Shown here: piece after piece, positions 45,750 through 54,061 of the stretch
Numbering within the stretch: position 1 is the first letter of the stretch
Layout of the letters: each line of letters begins with the position of its first letter
Assembly (NCBI GenBank): GCA_016125225.1
Contig: WGME01000009.1
Coordinates: 186,001-250,000, forward strand
Reading direction: 5' to 3'
Length of the DNA stretch: 64,000 nucleotides
Source: a bacterium
GTDB taxonomy: Bacteria; Planctomycetota; Planctomycetia; Planctomycetales; Planctomycetaceae
Translations under genes and position numbers: made by a program
Notes under the pieces: generated by a model
What the model saw: only the letters and a program-made list of their open reading frames with translations
What the model was told of the DNA's origin: nothing
Databases searched by the model: none

Positions 45750-46601
45750 TTAGGACGTGAGATCATCATCAGCGAAGTGCGGGGGCTGCGCGAGAAATTC
45801 GCTGAGATCCAGCTTCCCTTGCGATTCCCCTTCCATTAGTTGCAACCGCTTCTCTAGCCGCTGCAACCGCTGTTCAAGTTGGGGGGGGAGTTCGAGTGGA
45901 GTCGGCGGCTTGGCCCGGGGCACCGCTGGATAGTTGAGCTGCCGCTGCAATGCCGCAAACAAATAGAGCGGGTCTTTGCCGCGATTGGCTTTCGCAATCC
46001 GGCCTTCCGACCGACCGAACAGCATGGGCACCGTGGCGGCATAATCGGGGCGAGTTTTTCGCTTCTCCTCGACAAACCACTCCGAGCGATAATAAATGAG
46101 ATCGCTGAATTCTTTCTCACCCAGCCGCCGCTTCGTTTTGAGTATGAATTCCTGCCAGAGTGCGTCGTACATCGGATCACCGGCGATGGCTTCCAGTCCG
46201 CGATCGTATCCCAGACGATTACGGGCCAGGCATTCGAACTGATAGATGAACAACCCGGCTGCGGTCGGACTTTCACTGCGATACTTCGCTTCCCGTTCAA
46301 AGATGAGCAAGGCTGTCCGTTGATCGAATTTCAGCTTATCTTCCTCGGCCTTCTGCATGACATAGGCCTGAAACGGCGTGAAGTAATGACCCAGAACACG
46401 CATGCCCTGGCTGAGCCGCCCGGAATGCATCAACTCACCACGTAGCACATCAATCGCCAATGGCAGCCGGGTCGTCGTCAGAATCTCTTCGCGGATGTCA
46501 TTGAGAATTTCCTGTGATGGCTGGTTCTCATCGAGCCGCTCGCCAAACACGCGGAAGAAATAAGCCTGCTCGATGTATTCTTCGCGGTCGAGAACAGGCA
46601 T
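45750..46601 (-). CDS. Conserved planctomycete hypothetical protein
   Basis: A 283-residue soluble, mostly helical protein that begins PVLDREEYIEQAYFFRVFGERL and has QEILNDIREEILTTTRLPLAIDVLRGELMHSGRL and YFTPFQAYVMQKAE. The C-terminal quarter is a Pro-rich linker and a short coiled coil (LPPQLEQRLQRLEKRLQLMEGE). I recall close relatives in many planctomycetes but no named domain. No signal peptide or membrane helix is present. The gene stands 73 nt downstream of ruvX in the same direction and may be co-transcribed. Confidence 0.8.
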   Translation of the reverse strand: MPVLDREEYIEQAYFFRVFGERLDENQPSQEILNDIREEILTTTRLPLAIDVLRGELMHSGRLSQGMRVLGHYFTPFQAYVMQKAEEDKLKFDQRTALLIFEREAKYRSESPTAAGLFIYQFECLARNRLGYDRGLEAIAGDPMYDALWQEFILKTKRRLGEKEFSDLIYYRSEWFVEEKRKTRPDYAATVPMLFGRSEGRIAKANRGKDPLYLFAALQRQLNYPAVPRAKPPTPLELPPQLEQRLQRLEKRLQLMEGESQGKLDLSEFLAQPPHFADDDLTS

Positions 46602-46674
46602 GGCACAGGCAGCCTTGGGTTCAAAGTGGTCAGAGAGGGTTGCGGTCTATGGTAGTCCGCCGACGCGATTCGTT

Positions 46675-47136
46675 TCAAAGCGGAACGGCCGGACGATCTC
46701 GCAAATACGCCTGAAGGATGGCCTGGGCAGCGAGGCCGTCGATGCGGGCTTTGTTACGAGACGGCGATTCGCCCAGTGACCACAGAATGGCTTCCGCCGC
46801 GCTGGATGTCAGCCGCTCATCCCAGTAAATCACTGGCCGCTCGGTGATCTCCGCGAGCCAGATTCCGAACTTCCGCACCAGTTGCGATTGCGCACTTTCA
46901 TCGCCCGACATATGCAGCGGCAAACCGACCACCCAGCCGACGGCACAGTAATCGTCTCGAACCTGGCGTAACAACGGCGCGTCGTGTTGCGGCGACTTCG
47001 AGACCAGTGTGGTCAACGGGAGTGCCATCGTCTGGTTGACATCGGTCACGGCCAAACCGATCCGCTTGCGGCCATGATCGACACCCACCAGGACGCCACG
47101 ACGGGGAAGATCTGTAGTCACAGGGGAATTCGTCAT
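46675..47136 (-). CDS. ruvX: RuvX/YqgF Holliday-junction resolvase
   Basis: A 153-residue YqgF-family nuclease, the usual size. Conserved acidic positions lie in VGVDHGRKRIGLAVTD, VVGLPLHMSGDES, YWDERLTSSAAE and the C-terminal KARIDGLAAQAILQAYL. The family resolves Holliday junctions and matures the 5' end of 16S rRNA. Its ATG overlaps the stop of the upstream IS5-type fragment by 4 nt (ATGA), so translation may be coupled to it. It is followed by a planctomycete hypothetical gene. Confidence 0.93.
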   Translation of the reverse strand: MTNSPVTTDLPRRGVLVGVDHGRKRIGLAVTDVNQTMALPLTTLVSKSPQHDAPLLRQVRDDYCAVGWVVGLPLHMSGDESAQSQLVRKFGIWLAEITERPVIYWDERLTSSAAEAILWSLGESPSRNKARIDGLAAQAILQAYLRDRPAVPL

Positions 47137-47543
47137 GATTCATGGATCGGATCAAGCGGATATTGCTGGGGTCTTGCCACAGGTTTCGTTCGTTCGGGTC
47201 GCAGAACCTGTTCACGGATCTGGCGTAACAGTCCACGGCGTTGCCAATCGCGGAACTGGCTGTAAACGGTTTCCCACGGCGGGAAGTCATGAGGCAGCAT
47301 GCGCCACACGCAGCCGGTTTGCCAGCGATAGTTAATTGCATCCACGATGTTCCGTAAGGTATGCCGTCGTGGTCTTCCCACATTCGAATGCCGTTCCAGC
47401 AAGGGTGAGAGGGAGGTCCATTGAGCATTACTGAGATCGCTGGGGTAGCTGGGACGGAGCGGATTCGTATCGCGTGGGAAGTCAGGATTCCAGCGTTCGG
47501 ACAAGGCGGACGGGCTTTGTGAATTTCGCATGCTATGCAGCAT
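47133..47543 (-). pseudogene. IS5/IS402-type transposase N-terminal domain (DUF4096), stand-alone
   Basis: A 136-codon frame that matches the N-terminal DNA-binding domain of IS402-group transposases (DUF4096): YPSDLSNAQWTSLSPLLE, GRPRRHTLRNIVDAINYRWQTGCVWRMLPHDFPPWETVYSQFRDWQRRGLL. The catalytic DDE part is missing; the frame ends about 25 residues later in unrelated sequence. No terminal inverted repeats or target duplication were found. It overlaps ruvX by 4 nt and reads in the same direction. It is either an IS remnant or a domain kept by the host. The effective start may be the ATG at 47531. Confidence 0.7.
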
Positions 47544-48225
47544 TTCTTTACATGGACGACTTTGGAACTCAACGGATTTGAACTTTTTTTTGCCAGCAGC
47601 ATCCCCGGAGATTTCCCTACAACCTATTACTGAATAATGCCTTACATCATGAACGCTGGTTTGCAGTCGCGACAGAAAGAAGGGAGGGATTTTCCTATGT
47701 CGACCGACAGGTAGAGCAAAAACATTCGCCTAATAGCCTCCGAATCTCCTTCTGTGGGGTTACTTAGGAGGCTGCTGCAGCGTTTGTTGACCTGCAATGG
47801 CAGACGAAGGAGCGTGATCCAACCGGCATATCAGACGTTGGCGTTTTTCATAGGCAGTCTTCGGGAACTGTCCTCTTATGAACCACGTCGTACTGAACAC
47901 AAGAGCGTCGAGTTGCGGTAAAACTTTGGGCACCCACTGAACATGGGCGAGACATTTGTGCGACTTTCTCGTTATTGACGGATTTTTTGAAACAATTTTC
48001 GGCATGAGCTGGCTTATGTATTTCCAAGGAAAACATGTTCGTAGACGCCTGTTTTTCTATGGCGTCAGGCATCTCGTCATTTTCTGTGAGCCATTCTCTG
48101 GCGACGTCGGAATTGCTATCAGTCGACAGCCATTGTATCAGTGTGTACACTGTGTACAAGCCTCTTGTGTTGATTTGTTTAATATTTTCAAAGACGTTCA
48201 TCTTTGTTTTGTTTAGGAGCGTTTG
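47544..48225. other. 682-nt intergenic region, AT-richer than its surroundings
   Basis: It lies between the IS fragment (minus) and the XRE gene (plus). An open frame on the minus strand (47848-48285) has no ribosome-binding site and overlaps the XRE gene, so it is not called. The region holds the TGTGTACA operator-like repeats and a TAATAT box (48180-48185). It may be the relic of an excised or decayed element. Confidence 0.5.
48142..48158 (+). promoter_or_regulatory. Tandem TGTGTACA operator-like repeat
   Basis: TGTGTACA occurs twice (48142-48149 and 48151-48158), separated by one C, so the centres are 9 nt apart. Each contains the palindrome TGTACA. The site lies 67 nt upstream of the XRE regulator ATG, upstream of a TAATAT box, and would suit autoregulation by that protein. 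Confidence 0.45.
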
Positions 48226-48813
48226 ATGCCGCCCGGAATTGCTGATCTCATTCGCACCGGTCGTATTCGCAAAGGACTCAATCAAGAGGATTTAGCGCAG
48301 AAGTCGGGGGTCTCACGGACGACGTTGCATCACATCGAACGGGGTACCCATAAGCCTCGGGCATCGACCCTTTCCCGTCTGGCCAAAACGTTGGAGATCG
48401 ACCCCCAATCGCTCGCGGAGGGCTGGGAAAAGGAGACGGTCAGCGATTCCGTCAACCACTCGCAAGACCGTGAACGAGCCGAGCGATCAGCCTTTGACTG
48501 GTCAACGAACCTCGCTTTAGCAGCGGCTCGCGAACGGGCTCCCGAAAGATTTTTGGACTTCAACGACGATGATTGGGATTCCCTGGCCAGCCAGGTTGGT
48601 GTGGGAGGCGGATTGACACTCGATGGTGTCTATAAGGCTGCGGAGCAGATTCGGCACGATCGGGAAACACTGGCGCGGCTACGGCTGGTGCTGCAGACGC
48701 ATCTGCGGGAACCCGCTCGGAACCTGATTGATGCGCTCTATCAATCCGTCGTGGTTGAGACCGGCTCGCTGGTCGTTCCAGAGGCACAGGTAGAGTCTAC
48801 GCGATCGGAGTGA
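48226..48813 (+). CDS. XRE-family transcriptional regulator
   Basis: A 195-residue protein. The N-terminal HTH_3 domain (about 5-62) is clear: IADLIRTGRIRKGLNQEDLAQKSGVSRTTLHHIERGTHKPRASTLSRLAKTLEIDPQSL. The rest is helical and acidic (LDFNDDDWDSLASQVGVGGGLTLDGVYKAAEQI) without a known ligand domain. It is a DNA-binding repressor or activator, perhaps of itself. GGAGCG lies 8 nt before the ATG. A tandem operator-like repeat lies upstream. No partner gene is adjacent downstream, so a toxin-antitoxin role is not supported. Confidence 0.9.
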   Translation: MPPGIADLIRTGRIRKGLNQEDLAQKSGVSRTTLHHIERGTHKPRASTLSRLAKTLEIDPQSLAEGWEKETVSDSVNHSQDRERAERSAFDWSTNLALAAARERAPERFLDFNDDDWDSLASQVGVGGGLTLDGVYKAAEQIRHDRETLARLRLVLQTHLREPARNLIDALYQSVVVETGSLVVPEAQVESTRSE

Positions 48814-49029
48814 TTCGTCTTCCCCCAAGCCTGTTTGCTGGAAGTTCCGCAGCATTCAGGGTTTGGAACTTGAAATCATCACGATTGCGCGCTGTAATAG
48901 TCACATAAGATCAGAGCGCGACGAGTGGAAACAGGGCTGGTTCCCTCGATGATGGTATTACGGCTCGCGGTCACGGAATGAAAAACACGCTGAGCTATTC
49001 TGGGCCTTTGCAGAACAGGTGAGTTATCC

Positions 49030-49323
49030 ATGCCTCGTATGTCTTGGAATTGGTGTGCAGTGATTGTGGCAGCCAGTCTCTGTGTGGGTTGTGCCAAACC
49101 GGCCAGCACCACGGCACCACACGCGCCAGAAGGTGGAATGGAACAAAGCAGCTCGACCACCGGTGGTGGCGCTGAAGTTCCGATGACTGCCGAACCGACA
49201 CCGGCCGCTACCGAAGAAACCCCCGCCGAGCCGACTCCAGCTCCGGCGGCGGAAGAAAAGCCGGCTGAAACACCTGCGGAACCTGCTGCCGAAGAAAACC
49301 CCGCTGAAGCCAAGCCGGAATAG
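49030..49323 (+). CDS. Small Pro/Ala/Glu-rich lipoprotein
   Basis: A 97-residue protein with a lipoprotein signal peptide that ends in the lipobox LCVGC; the cysteine would be acylated and the mature protein anchored to a membrane. The mature part is low complexity, made of repeated EPTPA, EETPAEP, EEKPAETPAEPAAEENPAE units, and must be unfolded and acidic. It may be a spacer or surface protein. It is monocistronic and followed by a strong stem-loop. Confidence 0.75.
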   Translation: MPRMSWNWCAVIVAASLCVGCAKPASTTAPHAPEGGMEQSSSTTGGGAEVPMTAEPTPAATEETPAEPTPAPAAEEKPAETPAEPAAEENPAEAKPE

Positions 49324-49354
49324 TTCCGTAGCTGAAGCATCTCAGTTGATATCG

Positions 49355-49387
49355 CAAAGCCCGATCTGTTCTGCAGGTCGGGCTTTG
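49355..49387. terminator. Strong stem-loop between lipoprotein and esterase genes
   Basis: CAAAGCCCGATCTG (49355-49368) pairs with CAGGTCGGGCTTTG (49374-49387), 14 pairs with one G-T, around a 5-nt loop, followed by TCTTTGG. It lies between convergent genes and probably terminates the lipoprotein transcript; without a long T-run on either strand it is imperfect. Confidence 0.7.
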
Positions 49388-49410
49388 TCTTTGGCCATTC
49401 GCGATGTCTG

Positions 49411-50280
49411 CTACGGTGACTCCCGGGCCGAGCTTCGGGACTTCAAAAAAGCAAAAATCGATTCTGTGACCGCATCATCCGGGGTGCCAATTTCCCGATT
49501 GATGGTCATGTGCGTCTTCCCTTCCGCGCCGATCACTTCCACCGAGACTCCACATTCACGTAACGCGTCGGCCAACGCTTCAGATTGCAGCTTGCCATCT
49601 CTCCGTGTGGCGACATACAGAATCAGAAAGGGAGGAATGTTCTTGTCTCGGGCCACATGTGTGATCGGCGAAGCATCCCGCTGTTTTTCCGGGTCTTCGG
49701 TAAAGACCGATTTATAGATCTCTCGCATGCGGGGCAAGGGCGTAATCTGAATCTGTCGCGGCACATCGTATGCGGCTCCATCCAACAGCACGGTGCCTTG
49801 GATTGTCGATAACGGCAGCCCGACGTCTTTCAGGAACCGCTCATCGGTCGAGACCAATGCCGCCAGATGGGCTCCCGCAGAATGTCCCATCACAAAGAGT
49901 TGGGCGGGATCGCCCCCGTACTCGGCGATGTGAGTCTGCACCCAGTGGATCGCACGGGCGACGTCGGCTGCCTGTTCACGCGGAGACGTTTCTGCCGTCA
50001 TCCGATAGTTGAGGCTGACGAAGAGATAGCCCCGATCAACGAAGACCTGCGGCTTCTCCTGTACCTGTGATTTGTCGCCGATTCTCCAGGCACCGCCATG
50101 AATAAAGAGCATCACTGGCTTGAGCACATCGGATTTCGCCGGGGCATAAATATCAAGCGACTGAGACGGGGCCGCCTTCGTTTCCACATAAGAGACATCA
50201 CGTTGGACCGGTTCCAGGCCTGTGGCACTGGCAATCAGAACCACACCCAAGATGCCCCCTGCCAATCGCAACCCTGCCAT
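49411..50280 (-). CDS. Alpha/beta-hydrolase, exported esterase type
   Basis: A 289-residue protein with a leader (LRLAGGILGVVLIASATG). The hydrolase fold has the oxyanion motif MLFIHGGAWRIGDK, the nucleophile elbow VMGHSAGAH, and a late histidine in AEGKTHMTINREIG. This is the BD-FAE/carboxylesterase type often found with plant-polymer degradation. The ester substrate is unknown. GGAGG precedes the ATG. It lies between a convergent lipoprotein gene and a haemolysin-III gene in the same direction. Confidence 0.88.
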   Translation of the reverse strand: MAGLRLAGGILGVVLIASATGLEPVQRDVSYVETKAAPSQSLDIYAPAKSDVLKPVMLFIHGGAWRIGDKSQVQEKPQVFVDRGYLFVSLNYRMTAETSPREQAADVARAIHWVQTHIAEYGGDPAQLFVMGHSAGAHLAALVSTDERFLKDVGLPLSTIQGTVLLDGAAYDVPRQIQITPLPRMREIYKSVFTEDPEKQRDASPITHVARDKNIPPFLILYVATRRDGKLQSEALADALRECGVSVEVIGAEGKTHMTINREIGTPDDAVTESIFAFLKSRSSARESP

Positions 50281-50398
50281 GTTGTGCCTCCGAATCGGGG
50301 TTCACATGCCGTATGGTCTCATCGTTGTACAACTTGGCCCGTAGCAGTAAAACCCCAATTCTCCCCCCGCGGTTTCGGGAAGAGCCGAGAATGTCTGA

Positions 50399-51040
50399 TT
50401 ATTGATTGGCGGCCAGAATGATGAGCCGAATGGCCAGGTAATGGCAAGCGCTCCCCGCAATCACCCACAAATGCCAGACGGCATGGGCATACCGCACCGA
50501 AGCACTACGAACAAAAAAGGGAATACCCAGGCCATAACAGATTCCGCCGGCCAGCACCCAGACAATGACCATGCCGGGGGCCAGTCGGGACAATGCAGGC
50601 AGGCAAGCCATGGGCAAGATTCCCATGACCCCGAAGGAAAGTTTGTCGCGGCTGGAGAGATCACGCACTTGCCAGACTCTCAAGACTCCCAGACAGGCCG
50701 CAACCCACATCGCCACCAGCAGCCATAACCAGCTGAGCTGATGAAAATACACCGCAGCAAACGGCGTGTAGCCCCCGGCCATGAAGAGATAGATGCTAGC
50801 CTGATCCAGCATGCGGAACCGTTCCCGCCACCGCGGGTCATAGAACGCATGTGAAAGGGTGGAGCAGGAATACACGAGAAGTAAGGTGGTGGTATAGACA
50901 ACCACGGCCCACCGCACGGCTGCTGGGGACTCTGCGGAACACCCCAGCAAATAGACGGTCCCAATGATCGCGAAGATCAAACCGAGCCCGTGCGTCACCA
51001 GATTGGCCAGCTCATCGGCAGGACGAAACACGCTGGTCAT
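50399..51040 (-). CDS. Haemolysin III family (PAQR-like) membrane protein
   Basis: A 213-residue protein with seven membrane helices. Conserved zinc-site histidines are in the helix TLSHAFYDPRWRERFRMLDQASIYLFMAGGYTPFA and near the C-terminus in YAHAVWHLWVIAGSACHYLA, as in the Hly-III/PAQR family. The N-terminus begins ADELANLVTHGLGLI. Despite the name most members are not toxins; they may act on lipids or sense membrane state. It is in the same direction as two esterase genes. Confidence 0.9.
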   Translation of the reverse strand: MTSVFRPADELANLVTHGLGLIFAIIGTVYLLGCSAESPAAVRWAVVVYTTTLLLVYSCSTLSHAFYDPRWRERFRMLDQASIYLFMAGGYTPFAAVYFHQLSWLWLLVAMWVAACLGVLRVWQVRDLSSRDKLSFGVMGILPMACLPALSRLAPGMVIVWVLAGGICYGLGIPFFVRSASVRYAHAVWHLWVIAGSACHYLAIRLIILAANQ

Positions 51041-51086
51041 GAGGGCTCAATACGCGAGACGCTTCTGCAAGGGTTCGCGAATCCCG

Positions 51087-51986
51087 CTATTGGAAAAGCT
51101 TCTGCGCAAAGTAGTACAAGTCTTGCTGCCATTGCTGCGGGTCATGCCCATGTGCGGGGACATGCCAGACGTGGGGCACTTCGTGCTCTTTCAGATAGCG
51201 ATGCGTTCGCTGACTGACAAAGATCAGACCGTCCTTACTACCACACGACAGCCACAGCAACTTCAACGATTTCGCCGCGGCGGGATCAGGCAGCAATTCC
51301 ATCGGAGCTTTAGTGTTCGGGGCCGAAGAGAAACCGCCGACCCAGCCGAACGTGTCCAGATGAGACAAGCCAAAGTTCAATGACTGTCCGCCCCCCATCG
51401 ATAGCCCGGCGAGAGCCCGGTGCTCGCGATCCTTCTGAACGCTGTAACGGGCTTCAATCGTGGGAATCACATCTTCGAGCAGATCCTTCTCAAAGTAGGC
51501 AAAGGCCGGAGCCGCCGCGAAGATGTTCCCTTCCGCCCGATCATTCTTCTGTGCCCGGCCGTTCGGCATCACAATGATCATCGGCACCGCTTTGCCATCG
51601 GCGATGAGGTTATCCAAGAACGGCTGCGTATGAGCAAACCGATCCCACTCGGTTTCATCCCCGCCAATGCCATGCAGCAGATACAGCACGGGATACTTCT
51701 GATCCTTGGAATACCCTGGCGGCGTGTAGACGTTCATCTTGCGGCGGGTACCGACCGACTTGGAGTCGTACTCGATCATCTCCAGTTTGCCATGGGGAAC
51801 ATTCTCGCGGACCGCATCAGCCCCTTCAGGCAAAGCCGGAAACGCAGGGACATCGTCTTTGTCCAACACAATCGGCCCGCCAAACCCACGCGGCTCACCC
51901 GATCGGCGGTCACCTTTGGTCTGGGGTTCCTGAGCAAAGACTGTCAGCGAAGTGAGCAAAACCATCAGTAACAGGGAATGTTGCAT
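51087..51986 (-). CDS. Exported esterase (CE1/enterochelin-esterase-like)
   Basis: A 299-residue protein with a signal peptide (HSLLLMVLLTSLTVFA). The alpha/beta-hydrolase motifs are YPVLYLLHGIGGDETEW, AGLSMGGGQSLNFG (nucleophile serine), a CGSKDGL aspartate and the terminal histidine in VPAHGHDPQQW. This pattern matches CE1-type and Fes-like esterases, often feruloyl or acetyl-xylan esterases. A GTG three codons upstream is possible; the ATG at 51986 is used. It ends 46 nt upstream of the haemolysin-III start. Confidence 0.88.
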   Translation of the reverse strand: MQHSLLLMVLLTSLTVFAQEPQTKGDRRSGEPRGFGGPIVLDKDDVPAFPALPEGADAVRENVPHGKLEMIEYDSKSVGTRRKMNVYTPPGYSKDQKYPVLYLLHGIGGDETEWDRFAHTQPFLDNLIADGKAVPMIIVMPNGRAQKNDRAEGNIFAAAPAFAYFEKDLLEDVIPTIEARYSVQKDREHRALAGLSMGGGQSLNFGLSHLDTFGWVGGFSSAPNTKAPMELLPDPAAAKSLKLLWLSCGSKDGLIFVSQRTHRYLKEHEVPHVWHVPAHGHDPQQWQQDLYYFAQKLFQ

Positions 51987-52075
51987 GGCATGCACCAGTA
52001 CGGAAAGTTAAGAGTGAGATTCCGCTTTGCGACACTTGTGATGATAGCCAGCAAGACCGGTTTGGAGCCCGTCTT

Positions 52076-52597
52076 TCAGCGGGTGATGGCTTCCGCTTTC
52101 ACGTAGAGATGCTTCGGAGGCTCCGAATAGTATTGAAACAACGCGGGACAGATCCAGCCCTCCATCGGCGGGTCATCCAGCTGATAATAGTTGCCGGTCC
52201 CATCACTGCGTGTCCAGGAGAGATGCTTCTGATGGCCCGGAAATGGCTGGGCGGAGAACAACAGCCGAAAACCCGATTTCGCGTTCGGAATGTCTTTCAC
52301 CAGTTCGTCGATCATCTCGGGAATACCGGCGACAAAGGGTTCCTTCCGTAAGCCGACGGCCGGATCATCGAACACCCAGGTGCCGCTGTCGACGTAGGGG
52401 GCAATCACCAGAATGGCATTGTTCGAGGGTGCCAATTTATGTCCTCCAAACTGCAGCCAGCAGGTGGTCCCGATGATGATGGCCGCACCCAGAAACACGA
52501 GCGCAACCAACCGCCGGGCCACAGCGCGATCGACAACCGGCTTGACGGGGGCCGACGTCTGGAGTGAATCGACAGAACCGTCAGAGGTCGGTTGCAT
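52076..52597 (-). CDS. Small membrane-anchored protein, DUF6717-like
   Basis: A 173-residue protein with one N-terminal helix (RLVALVFLGAAIIIGTTCWLQF, about 30-51). The exported part has YVDSGTWVFDDPAVGLRKEPFVAGIPEMID, LLFSAQPFPGHQKHLSW and the C-terminal YYQLDDPPMEGWICPALFQYYSEPPKHLYVKAE. The PFPG and MEGW.CPALF patterns resemble DUF6717 as I remember it. Function unknown. It is 122 nt downstream of btaA in the same direction and could be part of the same unit. Confidence 0.65.
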   Translation of the reverse strand: MQPTSDGSVDSLQTSAPVKPVVDRAVARRLVALVFLGAAIIIGTTCWLQFGGHKLAPSNNAILVIAPYVDSGTWVFDDPAVGLRKEPFVAGIPEMIDELVKDIPNAKSGFRLLFSAQPFPGHQKHLSWTRSDGTGNYYQLDDPPMEGWICPALFQYYSEPPKHLYVKAEAITR

Positions 52598-52719
52598 GGT
52601 CAATATCCCGGTTTCCGCGTTCGTTCACAGAGGTACTTGCGTCCCGCTGTGACACTGAAATGCAGATGATAGCTCCTGCATCAATCACCGTGCTGGCACT
52701 GCAGGCTGGCGTTTCGATC

Positions 52720-53919
52720 TTACGACTTCAAATCCGCAATGCAGAAGCTGCCGTAGGTGTGGACGCGATCGCGGCGGTGCAGGTCTTCGGCGAGCGGACG
52801 GTTGTATTCGAGCAGGCTGCCGAGATCACATTCCTGTCCATCCTTTTTGATGCGCAGCGTGTTCACGAACTCGCCATTGAGGTCGGCACTGCGCCACAGA
52901 ATGCGGGCACCGGGAGCCGACTTGGTAACGATCGCCTGCCATTCGGCCGTGAGAATTTTCTTGCCGGGTTCACGCGTCAACCAGTCCATGTGATCGAGCA
53001 GAATAAACCGCGTGATCTCGCCGGGATGCTGTTCGACGAAATCGAGTACCGAACTGGTATGCGTGGTCACGGTCTCTTGTACCGTGGTCCGCATCAGTTG
53101 GAAGTTTTCCGGCCGCAGGTATTCCGGGCAGCAATCTGGCGTGTATTCCCCACTCAGGTAGACCCGCCAGAAGTAGTTGTCTTTCAGTGGCAGCCGAGTG
53201 AAGACGGTTTCCACGCGATCGATGACGAACTGTAGAATCCCGCCGGGATAGCTTTCGTCAATATGCCGCCGTTGCGAACGAGGCACGCCCAACATGGCGA
53301 GCGTAGCGTCACGCCGCATGATCCAGCGGATCATGGGTCGCCAAAGCCGTTCGGCCATCTTGTACTGCTGATAGATGTCCTGTTGCTGTTCGACGCTATC
53401 GGCAGCGAGAAGTGCGTTGACCGAATCCCGCAGCTTGGCGATGCGGTCGACGTAGTAGTTCACCATCCAGGCAAAGGTGCCCGAGGTGCCGCGGAAGTAG
53501 AACGACTTGCGGCGTCCCTTACCGTGGAACATGTCGCCTTTACGATCCCAGAACGCACGGACTTCGGGTTCCAGGTTCGGCCGCAGCAGTTGCGGGTACA
53601 GCGTTTTCCAATCGGGGACTTTGCCGCGTCCGAACATCTGGAAGAACTGGCCGTGATCGAGATGCTTGGCGGCCGTCAGCTTGAGCTGCAGCAGGGCGTT
53701 CTGCCGGGGATTCATATCGACCGCGTGCACATGACCTGCCCCAGCGAGGGCGTAATCAAGGGCGTTGCACCCAGCGGAAGTGATCACCACCACACGGTCT
53801 TGCGGGGTGAGCTGCAGCGCGACCCGATCGAGCCGGGGGTCTTCCCAGCACTGGTTGTAGACGATGTTGCGTCCGTGGACGAACTTGAAAAAGGTCTTAC
53901 TGAGCCGTTCACCAACCAT
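52720..53919 (-). CDS. btaA: BtaA-type 3-amino-3-carboxypropyltransferase (DUF3419)
   Basis: A 399-residue protein of the DUF3419/BtaA family. Recognised by the N-terminal [26 protein letters not shown], the SAM-binding [38 protein letters not shown], and the C-terminal [15 protein letters not shown] and ILLDHMDWL. BtaA transfers the aminocarboxypropyl group of SAM to diacylglycerol, the first step toward the betaine lipid DGTS. The N-methyltransferase BtaB needed for the second step is not in the neighbourhood. The start at 53919 ([14 protein letters not shown]) begins homology. A PlcP-like phosphoesterase lies upstream and may supply diacylglycerol. Confidence 0.87.
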   Translation of the reverse strand: MVGERLSKTFFKFVHGRNIVYNQCWEDPRLDRVALQLTPQDRVVVITSAGCNALDYALAGAGHVHAVDMNPRQNALLQLKLTAAKHLDHGQFFQMFGRGKVPDWKTLYPQLLRPNLEPEVRAFWDRKGDMFHGKGRRKSFYFRGTSGTFAWMVNYYVDRIAKLRDSVNALLAADSVEQQQDIYQQYKMAERLWRPMIRWIMRRDATLAMLGVPRSQRRHIDESYPGGILQFVIDRVETVFTRLPLKDNYFWRVYLSGEYTPDCCPEYLRPENFQLMRTTVQETVTTHTSSVLDFVEQHPGEITRFILLDHMDWLTREPGKKILTAEWQAIVTKSAPGARILWRSADLNGEFVNTLRIKKDGQECDLGSLLEYNRPLAEDLHRRDRVHTYGSFCIADLKS

Positions 53920-54061
53920 AATATCTGCCGCGACAGCGGGCGCGCCGCGGAGACCGTGTCCGTGCTTGGTGACCAGAACAGAACACTTAACCGATTTCAC
54001 TGTCTGACGTTACATCCAAGTACCATCAGCCGGAACTTCTCGGCGGCTCATGGCAATCAAA

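Noticed and set aside
47848-48285. A 145-codon frame on the minus strand near the XRE gene
   Set aside because: It has no ribosome-binding site at any ATG, no known motif, and overlaps the XRE coding start; the AT-rich surroundings make chance frames likely.
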